DNA of 64,000 bases from Ruegeria sp. HKCCA6707. Its GTDB lineage: Bacteria; Pseudomonadota; Alphaproteobacteria; Rhodobacterales; Rhodobacteraceae. The stretch lies in NCBI RefSeq assembly GCF_013033515.1, contig NZ_WQEG01000001.1, positions 62,001-126,000 of the forward strand. Reading direction: 5' to 3'. The first letter of the stretch is position 1. The number at the start of each line of letters is the position of its first letter. The notes beneath the pieces were generated by a model. That model was given only the letters and a program-made list of their open reading frames with translations. It was not told where the DNA came from and did no database searches. Position numbers and translations under genes: made by a program. Below, piece by piece: positions 35,764 through 46,412 of the stretch.

Positions 35764-36213
35764 ATGCAGAAAATCCTGGTTCTGAATGGCCCGAACCTGA
35801 ATCTGTTGGGCACGCGCCAGCCCGAAGTTTACGGGACCACCACGTTGAAGATGGTGGAAGACATGTGCGCTGCACATGGTCAGAGCCTGGGCCAGCAGGT
35901 TTCTCATCTGCAATCCAACCATGAGGGTGTGCTGATCGATGCGATTCACGCCGCTCGTGGAGTTCACGATGGCATCGTTCTGAACGCTGGGGCTTTCACG
36001 CACACATCTGTTGCCCTGATGGATGCGATTGCGTCAGCTGAAGTGCCCGTGGTGGAGGTGCATTTGTCCAATATCCACGCACGCGAAGCTTTCCGCCATC
36101 ACTCCTACATTGCGCCGGTCGCAATCGGACAGATTTGCGGGTTCGGAGCACTGGGCTACAAAATGGCGCTCGACGCCTTGGCCGTCCACTTGTCAGAAGG
36201 TGATGGGTCATGA
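35764..36213 (+). CDS. aroQ: Type II 3-dehydroquinate dehydratase
   Basis: Third step of the shikimate pathway, 3-dehydroquinate to 3-dehydroshikimate. 149 residues; VLNGPNLNLLGTRQPEVYG contains the catalytic Arg and Tyr loop, LQSNHEGVLIDAIH and NAGAFTHTSVAL, EVHLSNIHAREAFRHHSY carries the catalytic His. GGGGA 8 bases before supports ATG 35764 over 35749. Dodecameric cytoplasmic enzyme. Its stop overlaps the start of the LuxR-type gene by 4 bp, an unusual coupling. Confidence 0.94.
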   Translation: MQKILVLNGPNLNLLGTRQPEVYGTTTLKMVEDMCAAHGQSLGQQVSHLQSNHEGVLIDAIHAARGVHDGIVLNAGAFTHTSVALMDAIASAEVPVVEVHLSNIHAREAFRHHSYIAPVAIGQICGFGALGYKMALDALAVHLSEGDGS

Positions 36214-36965
36214 AGCTGAACGAATATCTGCAATTCATCAGTTACGCCAAAACGCTGGAAGAGCTTTGGGCCGCCCATTGCGCGCAGATGGCTGAGTATG
36301 GTTTTGACCGGCTGCTCTATGGCCATACGCGATACCGAACCGAAACGTCGCTGGGTGATCCTGAAGACTTCATCATCCTCACCAATCATTGCACCGAATA
36401 TTTGGATGGGTTCCTGCGTTCGGGCCTCTATTTTCATGCGCCGATGCTGCATTGGGCGCTTGAGAATGAGGGCGCTGCAAGCTGGAAGCTGATCCAGGAA
36501 AAGATGTCGGCTGGCACCATGACCGAAAAAGAACGTGAGGTTTATGACTTCAACAGGTCTTTCGGCGCGACAGTAGGGTACACGATCAGCTTTACCTCGG
36601 TGTCGATACGTTCAAAAGGGGCGATTTCGATGGCCCATTTTGGAGACAAGTCACAAGAAGAATTGGACGAGATGTGGCAGCAGTATGGTGACGAAATTTT
36701 GTTGATGAACAATATGGCTCATCTGAAAATTCTCACTCTGCCCTACAACCCTCCGAACCGCGCTTTGACCAAGCGTCAGCGCGAGGCACTTGAGTGGGTC
36801 GGTGACGGAAAAACAACTCAGGACATCGCGATTCTGATGGGGCTTACATCGGCAACAGTTGAGAAACACCTGCGTCTGGCACGCGAAGCTTTGAGCGTCG
36901 AAACCACGGCACAGGCGGTTTTGAAGGCCTCGTTGCAGAACCAAATGTTCGTTATTGAAGCCTAA
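36210..36965 (+). CDS. LuxR-type regulator (autoinducer-binding fold + HTH), solo
   Basis: 251-residue LuxR family protein. The N-terminal part (about 1-165) has the autoinducer-binding fold; the C-terminal HTH reads LTKRQREALEWVGDGKTTQDIA and TSATVEKHLRLAREAL. By-eye alignment with TraR suggests that the ligand-pocket Trp57, Tyr61 and Asp70 are Tyr, Phe and Ala here, while Pro71 and Trp85 are kept, so an acyl-homoserine lactone may not be the ligand. No luxI gene is in the window. Coupled to aroQ by ATGA. Targets unknown. Confidence 0.86.
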   Translation: MKLNEYLQFISYAKTLEELWAAHCAQMAEYGFDRLLYGHTRYRTETSLGDPEDFIILTNHCTEYLDGFLRSGLYFHAPMLHWALENEGAASWKLIQEKMSAGTMTEKEREVYDFNRSFGATVGYTISFTSVSIRSKGAISMAHFGDKSQEELDEMWQQYGDEILLMNNMAHLKILTLPYNPPNRALTKRQREALEWVGDGKTTQDIAILMGLTSATVEKHLRLAREALSVETTAQAVLKASLQNQMFVIEA

Positions 36966-37355
36966 ATCCAAAAACAGCGTCAAAAAAGCGCTAATTTACC
37001 TAAGGTAAGGAATACACTACTAGGCCCGCCCAGCGGGACAATGCAATATGGCCATGTTCCGTGAGTGGTGGCTTTTTGCCAGGGAACGTTTCGGTCGGAT
37101 CTTTGCAATATCAGAGCTCTCTGACCAATCTGGCACTAGGGCGCGTATTTATCCGCGTGCGACGGCTGGGATTTTGAGGGGTCCCGACCATCCCCATCTG
37201 CGGGGCCCCTCTTCCTATCCTTCATCCCTGTGCTGGATCAGCCCCATTCTGATGTGCGGTGATCCTGAGATTCTGAAAACAAAAAACCGGCCACGTGTCC
37301 ACGTCGCCGGTTTTGGTAGATGTGCGGCCTGATCAATTGACAGGCCGCATAGGCC
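36966..37355. other. Intergenic region downstream of the LuxR gene
   Basis: 390 bp with no convincing protein gene. It holds a 13-base palindrome TTACCT-A-AGGTAA at 36996-37008, a 10-bp hairpin GAGGGGTCCC/GGGGCCCCTC at 37176-37211, and the rpsB-tsf terminator at 37283-37314 on the minus strand. A 94-codon frame at 37048-37332 runs through that terminator and lacks a ribosome-binding site, so I do not call it. Confidence 0.55.
37283..37314 (-). terminator. Terminator of the rpsB-tsf operon
   Basis: 9-bp stem AAAACCGGC/GCCGGTTTT with an inner ACGTG/CACGT extension, followed by TTTTTT-type tail on the minus strand (37281-37286). It lies about 42 bp past the tsf stop. Confidence 0.85.
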
Positions 37356-38231
37356 TTAGCCTTGTGCCGCTTTGGCAACTTCGGCTGCGAAGTCTTCTTT
37401 TTCGACTACGATGCCTTCGCCAACTTCCATGCGAACAAAGCCGGTGACAGTAGCGCCAGCTTCTTTGGCTGCAGCTTCGACGGTCAGATCAGGGTTCACG
37501 ACGAACTGCTGGTTCAGTAGAGTCGATTCAGCCACGAATTTCTTCATACGGCCGATGATCATTTTTTCGATCACCTGCTCCGGCTTGCCGGATTCGCGGG
37601 CGATGTCCATCTGAACCTGCTTTTCCTTCTCGACAATCGCCGGGTCCATGTCTGCCTCGGACAGAGCGGCCGGGTTCACAGCTGCGATATGCATCGCGAT
37701 CTGCTTGCCGATGGCTTCGTCCCCACCGGTCAAAGCAACCAGAACACCGATTTTGCCCATACCGTTGGTGGCTGCGTTGTGCACGTAAGACACAACAGTG
37801 TCGCCCGACAGTTTCGACATACGGCGCACCGACATGTTCTCGCCAATGGTAGCGATCTTGTCGGTCAGGGTGTCAGCAACCGATTTGCCACCCAGATCTG
37901 CGGCCAGCAGAGCTTCGACATCGTCGACGCCTTCGGCGGCATAGGTGATCTTGCCAACCATTTCCTGAAACTCAGCGTTCTTCGCAACGAAGTCGGTTTC
38001 CGAGTTCACTTCGACAGCAACACCGTTGCCACCGCTTACGTGTACGGCCACCAGACCTTCGGCAGCGGTACGGCCCGATTTCTTGGCCGCTTTGGCCAGG
38101 CCTTTGGTGCGCAGCCAATCAACGGCCTCGTCCATGTTGCCACCGGTCTCGGTCAGCGCCTTTTTTGCGTCCATCATGCCTGCGCCGGTCGAGTCGCGCA
38201 GTTCTTTTACCATTGCTGCTGTGATTGCCAT
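37356..38231 (-). CDS. tsf: Elongation factor Ts
   Basis: Guanine-nucleotide exchange factor for EF-Tu. 291 residues; UBA-like N-terminal domain with [19 protein letters not shown] and a [17 protein letters not shown] core motif, then duplicated core subdomains ending in [20 protein letters not shown]. Directly downstream of rpsB (77 bp) in the universal rpsB-tsf order and followed by a strong terminator. Confidence 0.97.
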   Translation of the reverse strand: MAITAAMVKELRDSTGAGMMDAKKALTETGGNMDEAVDWLRTKGLAKAAKKSGRTAAEGLVAVHVSGGNGVAVEVNSETDFVAKNAEFQEMVGKITYAAEGVDDVEALLAADLGGKSVADTLTDKIATIGENMSVRRMSKLSGDTVVSYVHNAATNGMGKIGVLVALTGGDEAIGKQIAMHIAAVNPAALSEADMDPAIVEKEKQVQMDIARESGKPEQVIEKMIIGRMKKFVAESTLLNQQFVVNPDLTVEAAAKEAGATVTGFVRMEVGEGIVVEKEDFAAEVAKAAQG

Positions 38232-38308
38232 CTTTAGGCTCTCCTCAATTCAAACGGAATTGGGGCAGGTCATACCCTGCCCCACATATCATTTACGTGA
38301 CGGGCAGC

Positions 38309-39109
38309 TTACGCTTCGGCAGGTGTTTCTGCTGCTGCTTCGGCCGGGGCTTCTTCTTCTGCCACCGCTTCTTCAACCGGAGCTTCTTCGAACTCGCCCA
38401 GGTCAACGCCCGCTGCACCCAACTGCGCGGTCATACCGTCCAGTGCGGCGCGTGCGGCCAGGTCGCAGTACAGAGCGATTGCGCGGGCTGCGTCGTCATT
38501 GCCGGGGATGATGTAATCGACACCATCGGGTGAGCAGTTGGTGTCAACCACGGCCACGACCGGGATCCCCAGCTTGTTGGCTTCGGCGATGGCCAGAGCC
38601 TCTTTCTTGACGTCGATGACGAACAGCAGGTCAGGAACGCCACCCATCTCGCGGATACCGCCCAGCGAGGCTTGCAGCTTGGCCTGGTCACGCTCCATGC
38701 CCAGACGCTCTTTCTTGGTCAGGCCTTCGGCGCCGGATTCCATCGCTTCATCAATCTGGTTCAGACGGTTGATCGACTGGGAAACGGTTTTCCAGTTGGT
38801 CAGCGTGCCACCCAGCCAACGGTGGTTCATGAAGTACTGGGCCGACTTTTCAGCAGCTTCGGCGATCGGGCCAGCGGCCTGACGCTTGGTGCCCACAAAC
38901 AGAACGCGGCCACCTTTTGCAACGGTGTCACGGACGGCCTGCAGAGCCTGGTCCAGCATCGGAACAGTCTGTGTCAGGTCCATGATGTGGATGCCATTGC
39001 GCGAGCCGTAGATGAACGGGCCCATGCGGGGATTCCAACGCTGTGTCTGGTGACCAAAGTGAACGCCAGCTTCCAGCAGCTGACGCATGGTGAACTCGGG
39101 AAGAGCCAT
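38309..39109 (-). CDS. rpsB: 30S ribosomal protein S2
   Basis: 266 residues. [47 protein letters not shown] and [10 protein letters not shown] are S2 hallmarks. An acidic Ala/Glu-rich C-terminal tail of about 35 residues follows the core, as is common in alphaproteobacteria. ATG 39109 is chosen over a start 19 codons earlier because it gives the standard N-terminus. First gene of the rpsB-tsf operon. Confidence 0.97.
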   Translation of the reverse strand: MALPEFTMRQLLEAGVHFGHQTQRWNPRMGPFIYGSRNGIHIMDLTQTVPMLDQALQAVRDTVAKGGRVLFVGTKRQAAGPIAEAAEKSAQYFMNHRWLGGTLTNWKTVSQSINRLNQIDEAMESGAEGLTKKERLGMERDQAKLQASLGGIREMGGVPDLLFVIDVKKEALAIAEANKLGIPVVAVVDTNCSPDGVDYIIPGNDDAARAIALYCDLAARAALDGMTAQLGAAGVDLGEFEEAPVEEAVAEEEAPAEAAAETPAEA

Positions 39110-39233
39110 GCAATTTTCCTTTTCCGGTTTACGCCTGGGCGGGGGTGAAAGAAGCGGATGCTCCAACCGGCGGTCCTGATGAGGATGTCTCCCTCAAAAG
39201 TCCCAAACCCCGCCTGCGGGTTTGAATGGCGCG

Positions 39234-39262
39234 CGTATACGGCAGGTTTTCATGCAGCGCAA
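39234..39262 (-). promoter_or_regulatory. Sigma-70-type promoter of rpsB-tsf
   Basis: On the minus strand TTGCGC (39262-39257) and TATACG (39239-39234) are separated by exactly 17 bases. The predicted start lies about 120 bases before the rpsB ATG, and the leader opens with a CAAACCC/GGGTTTG hairpin at 39204-39224, a candidate for S2 autoregulation. Confidence 0.6.
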
Positions 39263-39275
39263 GGGCCTTTTGCCC

Positions 39276-40112
39276 TTATTTTTCAAGCCGGGCCCAGCTG
39301 TGAGCGTGGCGCACGGCGTCTTCGCAATGGGCCGCCAGCAGTTTTCGGTTTTCAAAGTCGCTGACCCTGGCGGGCGCGTGATAGATCAGCTCGACCGAGC
39401 CTTGGCGCCTTGCCCCCAGCGTCTTGAGCAGATGCGGACCAAAATCCATGTCGCCCCACCAGCCGTAAAAGCGATCCGGCTGCCCTTTAGGAGCATGATA
39501 TATCACGGAAACAGGCTGCACATAGATGGATTGACGCAGCTCTTCTGTGAAGAATGCCGCGAAGAGCGTTGTTTTAAATGGTAAAACGCGCAAGCCATCG
39601 GTCGATGTGCCTTCGGGGAAGAACAACAGCTTATGTCCTGCCTTCAGGCGATCCTCAAAGATTTGGGTCTGCTCGCGGGCTTTCTTGGGGTTGCGTTCGA
39701 TGAATACGGTGCCTGTGGCGCGTGCCAACCAGCCGATACCGGGCCAGTTCGCGACTTCGGCCTTGGATACGAAATAGACCCTTTTGCGCGCGTTCAGGGC
39801 AAAGATATCCAGCCACGAGGTGTGGTTTGCGACCACGGCCCCGGGATGCTGCATCAAAGCACCGGAAGTCTTGAATCCGATTCCAAGGATGCGAAACGCG
39901 TTACGGCAGACAAACTGCGAAATATAGGGCGTAACCGGTCGGTGCAGGCCATAGAGCGGACGTTCAACGAGACGGACAGCCAACAAGACGATCAAACCGC
40001 CAAAGACCAAGATGGATAGGGGCAGCCCGCGCAAGATCACTAAAATCCAGCCCAGAACGCCCAGTTCGATGGGATCAGGCGCGTCTTCGCTTTGCCAGGA
40101 AACGTTGTTCAA
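39276..40112 (-). CDS. olsA: Lyso-ornithine lipid acyltransferase OlsA (PlsC family)
   Basis: 278-residue membrane-associated O-acyltransferase. Two hydrophobic segments near the N-terminus (about 19-50), then the catalytic HX4D motif NHTSWLD and the phosphate-binding-type FPEGTSTDG. Family alone would suggest 1-acylglycerol-3-phosphate acyltransferase, but its place 4 bp downstream of olsB marks it as OlsA, which esterifies lyso-ornithine lipid to ornithine lipid. Inner-membrane lipid. Last gene of the pair. Confidence 0.85.
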   Translation of the reverse strand: MNNVSWQSEDAPDPIELGVLGWILVILRGLPLSILVFGGLIVLLAVRLVERPLYGLHRPVTPYISQFVCRNAFRILGIGFKTSGALMQHPGAVVANHTSWLDIFALNARKRVYFVSKAEVANWPGIGWLARATGTVFIERNPKKAREQTQIFEDRLKAGHKLLFFPEGTSTDGLRVLPFKTTLFAAFFTEELRQSIYVQPVSVIYHAPKGQPDRFYGWWGDMDFGPHLLKTLGARRQGSVELIYHAPARVSDFENRKLLAAHCEDAVRHAHSWARLEK

Positions 40113-40116
40113 GCTT

Positions 40117-40872
40117 TCAGGTTCCGCTGTACATACGGCGCTGCCGTTCGTTCATCCGCGAGGTGTCCAGAATCAGGCAGACATCGGTGGTGTTGAACGC
40201 ATGGTCGATATAGGCGCCCTCGCCCACAAAACCGCCCAAACGCAGATAGGCTTTGATCAGAGCGGGCACTTGAACCATTGCTGTTCGCCTGTCCAGCGCG
40301 TCCGGGGCCACGAGGTCCATTGATTGGAATACGTCAGGCTGCGCGCGCACCCGCAGATCTTCGGGTGCCAGATGGTTGTGGTGCAGCATGGACAGCGGCT
40401 GTGCCAAAGCCGCGATATCGGTACCGTGAAAGCTGGCAACGCCAAACAGAACTTCGATGTCGTGGTCGTTCACATAGGTGGCCAACCCGTTCCACAGGTG
40501 ATACAACGCCATCCCCCCGCGATAGTCGCGATGTATGCAGGACCGCCCCAGCTCCAGCAGTTTGCGCCCGCTGTGCTTGAGGATGCTCAGGTCATATTCA
40601 TCCTCGGAATAGAATTGCCCGATCTCAGCCGCTTTGTCGCCGGGCAACAGCCTGTAGACACCGATCACCTGTTGGGTCGCGTTGTCGACGGCAAGCATGT
40701 GGTCGAAAAACGGATCAAACCGATCCTGCTCCAACCCCTTTTCGTGGTCGACCATGTCGCCGCCACCACCCAGCTCGCGCACAAAGACCTCATAGCGCAG
40801 CCTTTGCGCAGCGCGCAGTTCCTCGGTTGTTTCGGCGAGTTTGACTGTGAAAGAAGAGCCAGCCTCTGGCAT
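40117..40872 (-). CDS. olsB: Ornithine N-acyltransferase OlsB
   Basis: 251-residue GNAT-fold acyltransferase that transfers a 3-hydroxyacyl chain from ACP to the alpha-amine of ornithine. Family pattern: AAQRLRYEVFVRELG, FDPFFDHMLAVD, GVYRLLP, EIGQFYSEDEYDLS, ELGRSCIHRDYRGG, and the C-terminal VPALIKAYLRLGGFVGEGAYID. Paired with olsA, so together they make a phosphorus-free membrane lipid. A homologous GlsB would use glutamine instead; the olsA adjacency favours OlsB. No Pho box seen in its 100-bp upstream region. Confidence 0.87.
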   Translation of the reverse strand: MPEAGSSFTVKLAETTEELRAAQRLRYEVFVRELGGGGDMVDHEKGLEQDRFDPFFDHMLAVDNATQQVIGVYRLLPGDKAAEIGQFYSEDEYDLSILKHSGRKLLELGRSCIHRDYRGGMALYHLWNGLATYVNDHDIEVLFGVASFHGTDIAALAQPLSMLHHNHLAPEDLRVRAQPDVFQSMDLVAPDALDRRTAMVQVPALIKAYLRLGGFVGEGAYIDHAFNTTDVCLILDTSRMNERQRRMYSGT

Positions 40873-40975
40873 GGGCGGTGTCCGTTTTAAAGTTGCGCGC
40901 AGTTACCGCGATTGACCGATCAAGCGCAAGAACCGCGCTGTCGTCGGCGATTTGTTAACCATTCATAAACCAGTT

Positions 40976-41158
40976 TCACGGATCAAAGACGGGCATCAGG
41001 GCTATACGTGTTCCGTCGATTACCACTTTCCCCTGCTCGCGAAAGTTAACGGTGATCTTGCCTGCAATGTTGGACTGCACCTGTCCGACGCCCCAATCGG
41101 GGAAATCAGGGTGGCGGACATACATGCCCGGTGCAAGAATAGCATTGAGGTCTGTCAT
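40976..41158 (-). CDS. DUF3553 small protein
   Basis: 60-residue protein matching the DUF3553 pattern: PGMYVRHPDFPDWGVGQVQS and GKITVNFREQGKVVIDG. The fold is probably a small beta barrel similar to the CarD/UvrD C-terminal Tudor-like domain, since DUF3553 segments occur at helicase tails. Function unknown. Divergent from chpT with starts 42 bp apart, so the two likely share a promoter region. Confidence 0.78.
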   Translation of the reverse strand: MTDLNAILAPGMYVRHPDFPDWGVGQVQSNIAGKITVNFREQGKVVIDGTRIALMPVFDP

Positions 41159-41200
41159 GCAAGGGCTCCGATCCGGCAGCAGATACAGCAGGAGGTACGC

Positions 41201-41797
41201 ATGGGCGCATCAGACGTCAACCTTGCCGAGTTGATCGGCTCTCGGATCTGTCACGATCTGATAAGTCCGATCGGGGCGATCACCAACGGGTTGGAGCTGT
41301 TGGAAATGGTGGGCACCATGCAGGGCCCCGAGATGGAGTTAATCTCGGGCAGCGTAGGAAGCGCGGGTGCCAAGATCCGGTTTTTTCGGGTGGCATTTGG
41401 GGCAGCCAGTGATCAACCGCTGGGCCGGGCCGAGGTCAATGGTTTACTGGCCGATATCGAGATTGCCAGCCGTGTGAAAGTGCATTGGCATGTCACGGAA
41501 CCGGTCCCCCGTAATCAGGTGAAGCTGGCGTTTCTGGCCTTGTTATGCTGTGAATCCGCGATGCCTCTGGGCGGATCTGTGGCCGTTACCGTAGACGGCA
41601 AGGATTGGACGATTACCGCTATGTCCGACAAGATCCAGATCGACACAGGCCTCTGGTCGGGCCTGCCAAGTGGGCGCTTTGCCGAAGCGGTGACCCTAGG
41701 AAAGGTTCAGTTCGCTCTTTTGCCAGAAACCGCGCGCGGGATGGGGCGGCGCGTCAGTGCGGAAACTGCATCGACGCGCATCGTGATCCGGTTTTAG
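41201..41797 (+). CDS. chpT: Histidine phosphotransferase ChpT
   Basis: 198-residue phosphotransferase that relays phosphate from CckA to CtrA and CpdR in the alphaproteobacterial cell-cycle/motility pathway. The dimerisation helix carries phospho-acceptor His18 in [18 protein letters not shown]; the C-terminal half is a degenerate HATPase-like domain lacking ATP-binding boxes. GGAGG at 41191-41195 fixes ATG 41201 instead of the longer frame from 40952. In Rhodobacteraceae this pathway controls motility and gene-transfer agents. Its stop overlaps the proA stop by 3-4 bp. Confidence 0.9.
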   Translation: MGASDVNLAELIGSRICHDLISPIGAITNGLELLEMVGTMQGPEMELISGSVGSAGAKIRFFRVAFGAASDQPLGRAEVNGLLADIEIASRVKVHWHVTEPVPRNQVKLAFLALLCCESAMPLGGSVAVTVDGKDWTITAMSDKIQIDTGLWSGLPSGRFAEAVTLGKVQFALLPETARGMGRRVSAETASTRIVIRF

Positions 41798-43056
41798 GCG
41801 CGGATCGTTCCGTCGCCCCGGACAAGGTATTTGAAGCTGGTCAGCTGCGCGGCCCCAACCGGGCCCCGCGCGTGCATCTTGCCTGTGGCGATCCCAATCT
41901 CGGCACCCATCCCAAACTCACCACCATCGGCAAACTGGGTCGAGGCATTGTGCATCAGAATGGCGCTGTCGAGCTGCTCAAATAACTTTGCAACCGCAGC
42001 GTCATCTTCGGCCATGATGCAATCGGTATGGTTCGAACCATAGCGGCGGATATGGGCAATGGCCGCGTCGATGTTTTCAACGGGTTTCGCAGCGATGATG
42101 CTGTCCAGGAACTCTTTGCCCCAATCTTCACCGGTTGCGCCCACAGAACCGTCCAGAGCCAGCACACCTTCGGCATGGACTTCGACTCCCGCCGCCATAA
42201 GCGATGCGACAACGTCGCGCCCGAGCGTTTCAGCAACATCTTGATGCACCAGCAGACATTCTGCGGCACCGCAGATACCTGTGCGACGGGTTTTGGCGTT
42301 CAGCACGACGTCCAGGGTTTTTTGAGGATCAGCGGATTTATCGATATAGATATGAACGATGCCCTCAAGATGCGCAAAGACCGGCACGCGCGCCTCGCGC
42401 TGCACGAGCCCCACCAGACCCTTACCGCCGCGCGGGACGATGACATCGACATATTCGGTCATGGTCAGCAATTCCTGCACCGCAGCCCGGTCACGCGTGG
42501 GCACCAGTTGAATGGCGTCTTCGGGCAGGTTGGCCGCCTTCAGGCCTTCGACCAGACAGGCGTGAATGGCGATAGAGGAATGAAAGCTCTCGGACCCGCC
42601 GCGCAGGATTACTGCGTTGCCCGATTTCAGGCACAGTGCCCCTGCATCAGCTGTCACATTGGGACGGCTTTCATAGATCACTCCGATCACGCCCAGAGGC
42701 GTGCGCACCCGCTGGATATTCAGGCCCGAGGGCATGTCCCATTCTGCCATAACCTCTCCGACCGGGTCGGTTTGTTCGGCCACGGCACGTAGGCCATCGA
42801 CCATGCCCTGAATACGGTCCTCATCCAGCATCAGGCGATCCATCATTGCCGGGCTCAGGCCCTTGTTGCGCCCAAACTCCAGATCTTTCTGATTGGCTTC
42901 AATGATTTGCGCCCGATTGGCCCAGACCGCCTCGGCAGCGGCAATCAACGCTGCGTGCTTGCGCTCGGCACTGGCAAAGGCCAATTCGCTGGACGCCGCC
43001 TTGGCGCGCTGACCGAGATCGGCCATCAGGCCGGGAATATTGTCTAGATCCTTCAT
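41794..43056 (-). CDS. proA: Gamma-glutamyl phosphate reductase
   Basis: Second step of proline synthesis: reduces glutamyl-5-phosphate to glutamate-5-semialdehyde with NADPH. 420 residues; aldehyde-dehydrogenase fold with [34 protein letters not shown], the catalytic Cys in [13 protein letters not shown], and [15 protein letters not shown]. Last gene of the rplU to proA operon; 48 bp after proB. Convergent with chpT with overlapping stops. Confidence 0.96.
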   Translation of the reverse strand: MKDLDNIPGLMADLGQRAKAASSELAFASAERKHAALIAAAEAVWANRAQIIEANQKDLEFGRNKGLSPAMMDRLMLDEDRIQGMVDGLRAVAEQTDPVGEVMAEWDMPSGLNIQRVRTPLGVIGVIYESRPNVTADAGALCLKSGNAVILRGGSESFHSSIAIHACLVEGLKAANLPEDAIQLVPTRDRAAVQELLTMTEYVDVIVPRGGKGLVGLVQREARVPVFAHLEGIVHIYIDKSADPQKTLDVVLNAKTRRTGICGAAECLLVHQDVAETLGRDVVASLMAAGVEVHAEGVLALDGSVGATGEDWGKEFLDSIIAAKPVENIDAAIAHIRRYGSNHTDCIMAEDDAAVAKLFEQLDSAILMHNASTQFADGGEFGMGAEIGIATGKMHARGPVGAAQLTSFKYLVRGDGTIRA

Positions 43057-43104
43057 CTCATCTGCCTTTCGCTTAACGGCTGTCTCAGTCTAATCCTGTG
43101 GTGG

Positions 43105-45242
<2,138 letters not shown>

Positions 45243-45270
45243 CTACTGCAAAGGCCCCACCGGCCACAAG

Positions 45271-45807
45271 TCAGAGTTTTTTACTATAGGTCCAGGTGGG
45301 CACATTCGCGTCGCGCGCCACCGAATAGCTTTCAGCGTCCCCCAGGTACTCAAAGCCACAATGGGTCAGTACCCGCGCCGAGGCCGGGTTGTCCTGAAAC
45401 ACGCTGGCAAACATGTTGGCATTGTCCAGCGGGTTGGTCATCACCAGAGCCTCAACCGCTTTGGACGCAACGCCTGTGTTCCAATAGAGCGGCGCGACCC
45501 AATAGCTGACCTCGGACTGATTGCGATCCAGCCGCTGCAGCGAGATCAGACCGATCAGTTCCGGCCCGCCTTCCTTGGTGTCATCAATGACCCAGACGTC
45601 CTCATCGCGGTCCTCGGCCATCGAGCGCGTGACCATAGCCTCGATCGAGCCCGGCGGCAGCGGATGCGGGATCTTTGTCGTCATCCGCGCGACACGCTCG
45701 TCGCTGGCGTAATGTTCAATAAGCCCCATATCCGACCGGCGCAGAGGGCGCAGGTCGAACCGCTCGGTTTCTATGACCGGCTGATTTATGATGGCTTCCA
45801 GTTTCAT
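45271..45807 (-). CDS. GNAT acetyltransferase (RimJ/RimL type)
   Basis: 178-residue acetyltransferase of the Acetyltransf_3 type: TERFDLRPLRRSDMGLI at the start, QSEVSYWVAPLYWNTGVASKAVEAL with the acetyl-CoA binding helix, and NPASARVLTHCGFEYLGD near the end. The RimJ/RimL/RimI type acts on N-termini of ribosomal proteins or on small molecules. ATG 45807 overlaps the lysE-family stop in an ATGA. It lies in the ribosomal/Obg operon, consistent with but not proving a ribosomal substrate. Confidence 0.86.
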   Translation of the reverse strand: MKLEAIINQPVIETERFDLRPLRRSDMGLIEHYASDERVARMTTKIPHPLPPGSIEAMVTRSMAEDRDEDVWVIDDTKEGGPELIGLISLQRLDRNQSEVSYWVAPLYWNTGVASKAVEALVMTNPLDNANMFASVFQDNPASARVLTHCGFEYLGDAESYSVARDANVPTWTYSKKL

Positions 45808-46412
45808 GAGTGCGTTCCTCCTCCGAACAACACAAAAAATACAGACGCGACTGTGAGACCCGCCAAGGTCCACATCAGATATTTTTCCGCAGGCCGTCCT
45901 TCAACCGCATGGGCGATCCTGTCACCCGCAAATGTCCAGATCGGGTGAAGCACGACCTGGCAAATCAACAAACAAAGAGCGATTGTGATCGTAGCTTGCA
46001 AACTTGGCGTTCCTGTGGCGACAAAGCCGGTAAACCCGGCAATGATCATCGCCCAGGCCTTGGGGTTCAGCGGATGCACGATCAACCCGGCCCAAAAGCC
46101 CGGCGCACCACCTTCTGAGGCTTGTCTGGACAATCGCGTATTGGCGATCTTCCAAGCGAGCCAGATGATATAAGCCGCCGACGCGTATTTCAGAACGGCA
46201 AACACAATCGGTGCCTGTTCGGCCAGTTGCAGCAGGCCAAAACCCACAGGCCAGATGATCAGCTGTTTGCCCAGGATGACCCCGCCCACAAATGGCAGCG
46301 CCGCCCGAAAGCCATAACGCGCACCGGTGCCCAGCAGAACCATGTTGGCGGGTCCCGGCGTGCCAACCTGGCTGGCAGCAAAGATCAGGAAACTGGTGGT
46401 GGCAACCGTCAT
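45804..46412 (-). CDS. LysE/RhtB family amino acid exporter
   Basis: 202-residue inner-membrane protein with about six hydrophobic helices. The N-terminal FAASQVGTPGPANMVLLG is the LysE/RhtB signature, followed by a cytoplasmic loop (TRLSRQASEGGAPGFWAGL) and HPLNPKAWAMIIAGFTGF. Exports amino acids or related compounds; substrate unknown. Both ends are joined to GNAT genes by 4-bp ATGA overlaps, making a tightly coupled trio. Confidence 0.88.
   Translation of the reverse strand: MTVATTSFLIFAASQVGTPGPANMVLLGTGARYGFRAALPFVGGVILGKQLIIWPVGFGLLQLAEQAPIVFAVLKYASAAYIIWLAWKIANTRLSRQASEGGAPGFWAGLIVHPLNPKAWAMIIAGFTGFVATGTPSLQATITIALCLLICQVVLHPIWTFAGDRIAHAVEGRPAEKYLMWTLAGLTVASVFFVLFGGGTHS

Noticed and set aside
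37048..37332. 94-codon frame between the LuxR gene and tsf
   Set aside because: No ribosome-binding site, runs through two hairpins including the rpsB-tsf terminator, and no family resemblance.
40955..40969. CtrA site TTAA-N7-TAAA upstream of olsB
   Set aside because: Second half-site has a mismatch, so I do not list it as a feature; mentioned only as a possibility.
40873..40975. Pho box before olsB
   Set aside because: No CTGTCA-type repeats with 11-bp spacing are present on either strand, unlike the array before pstS.
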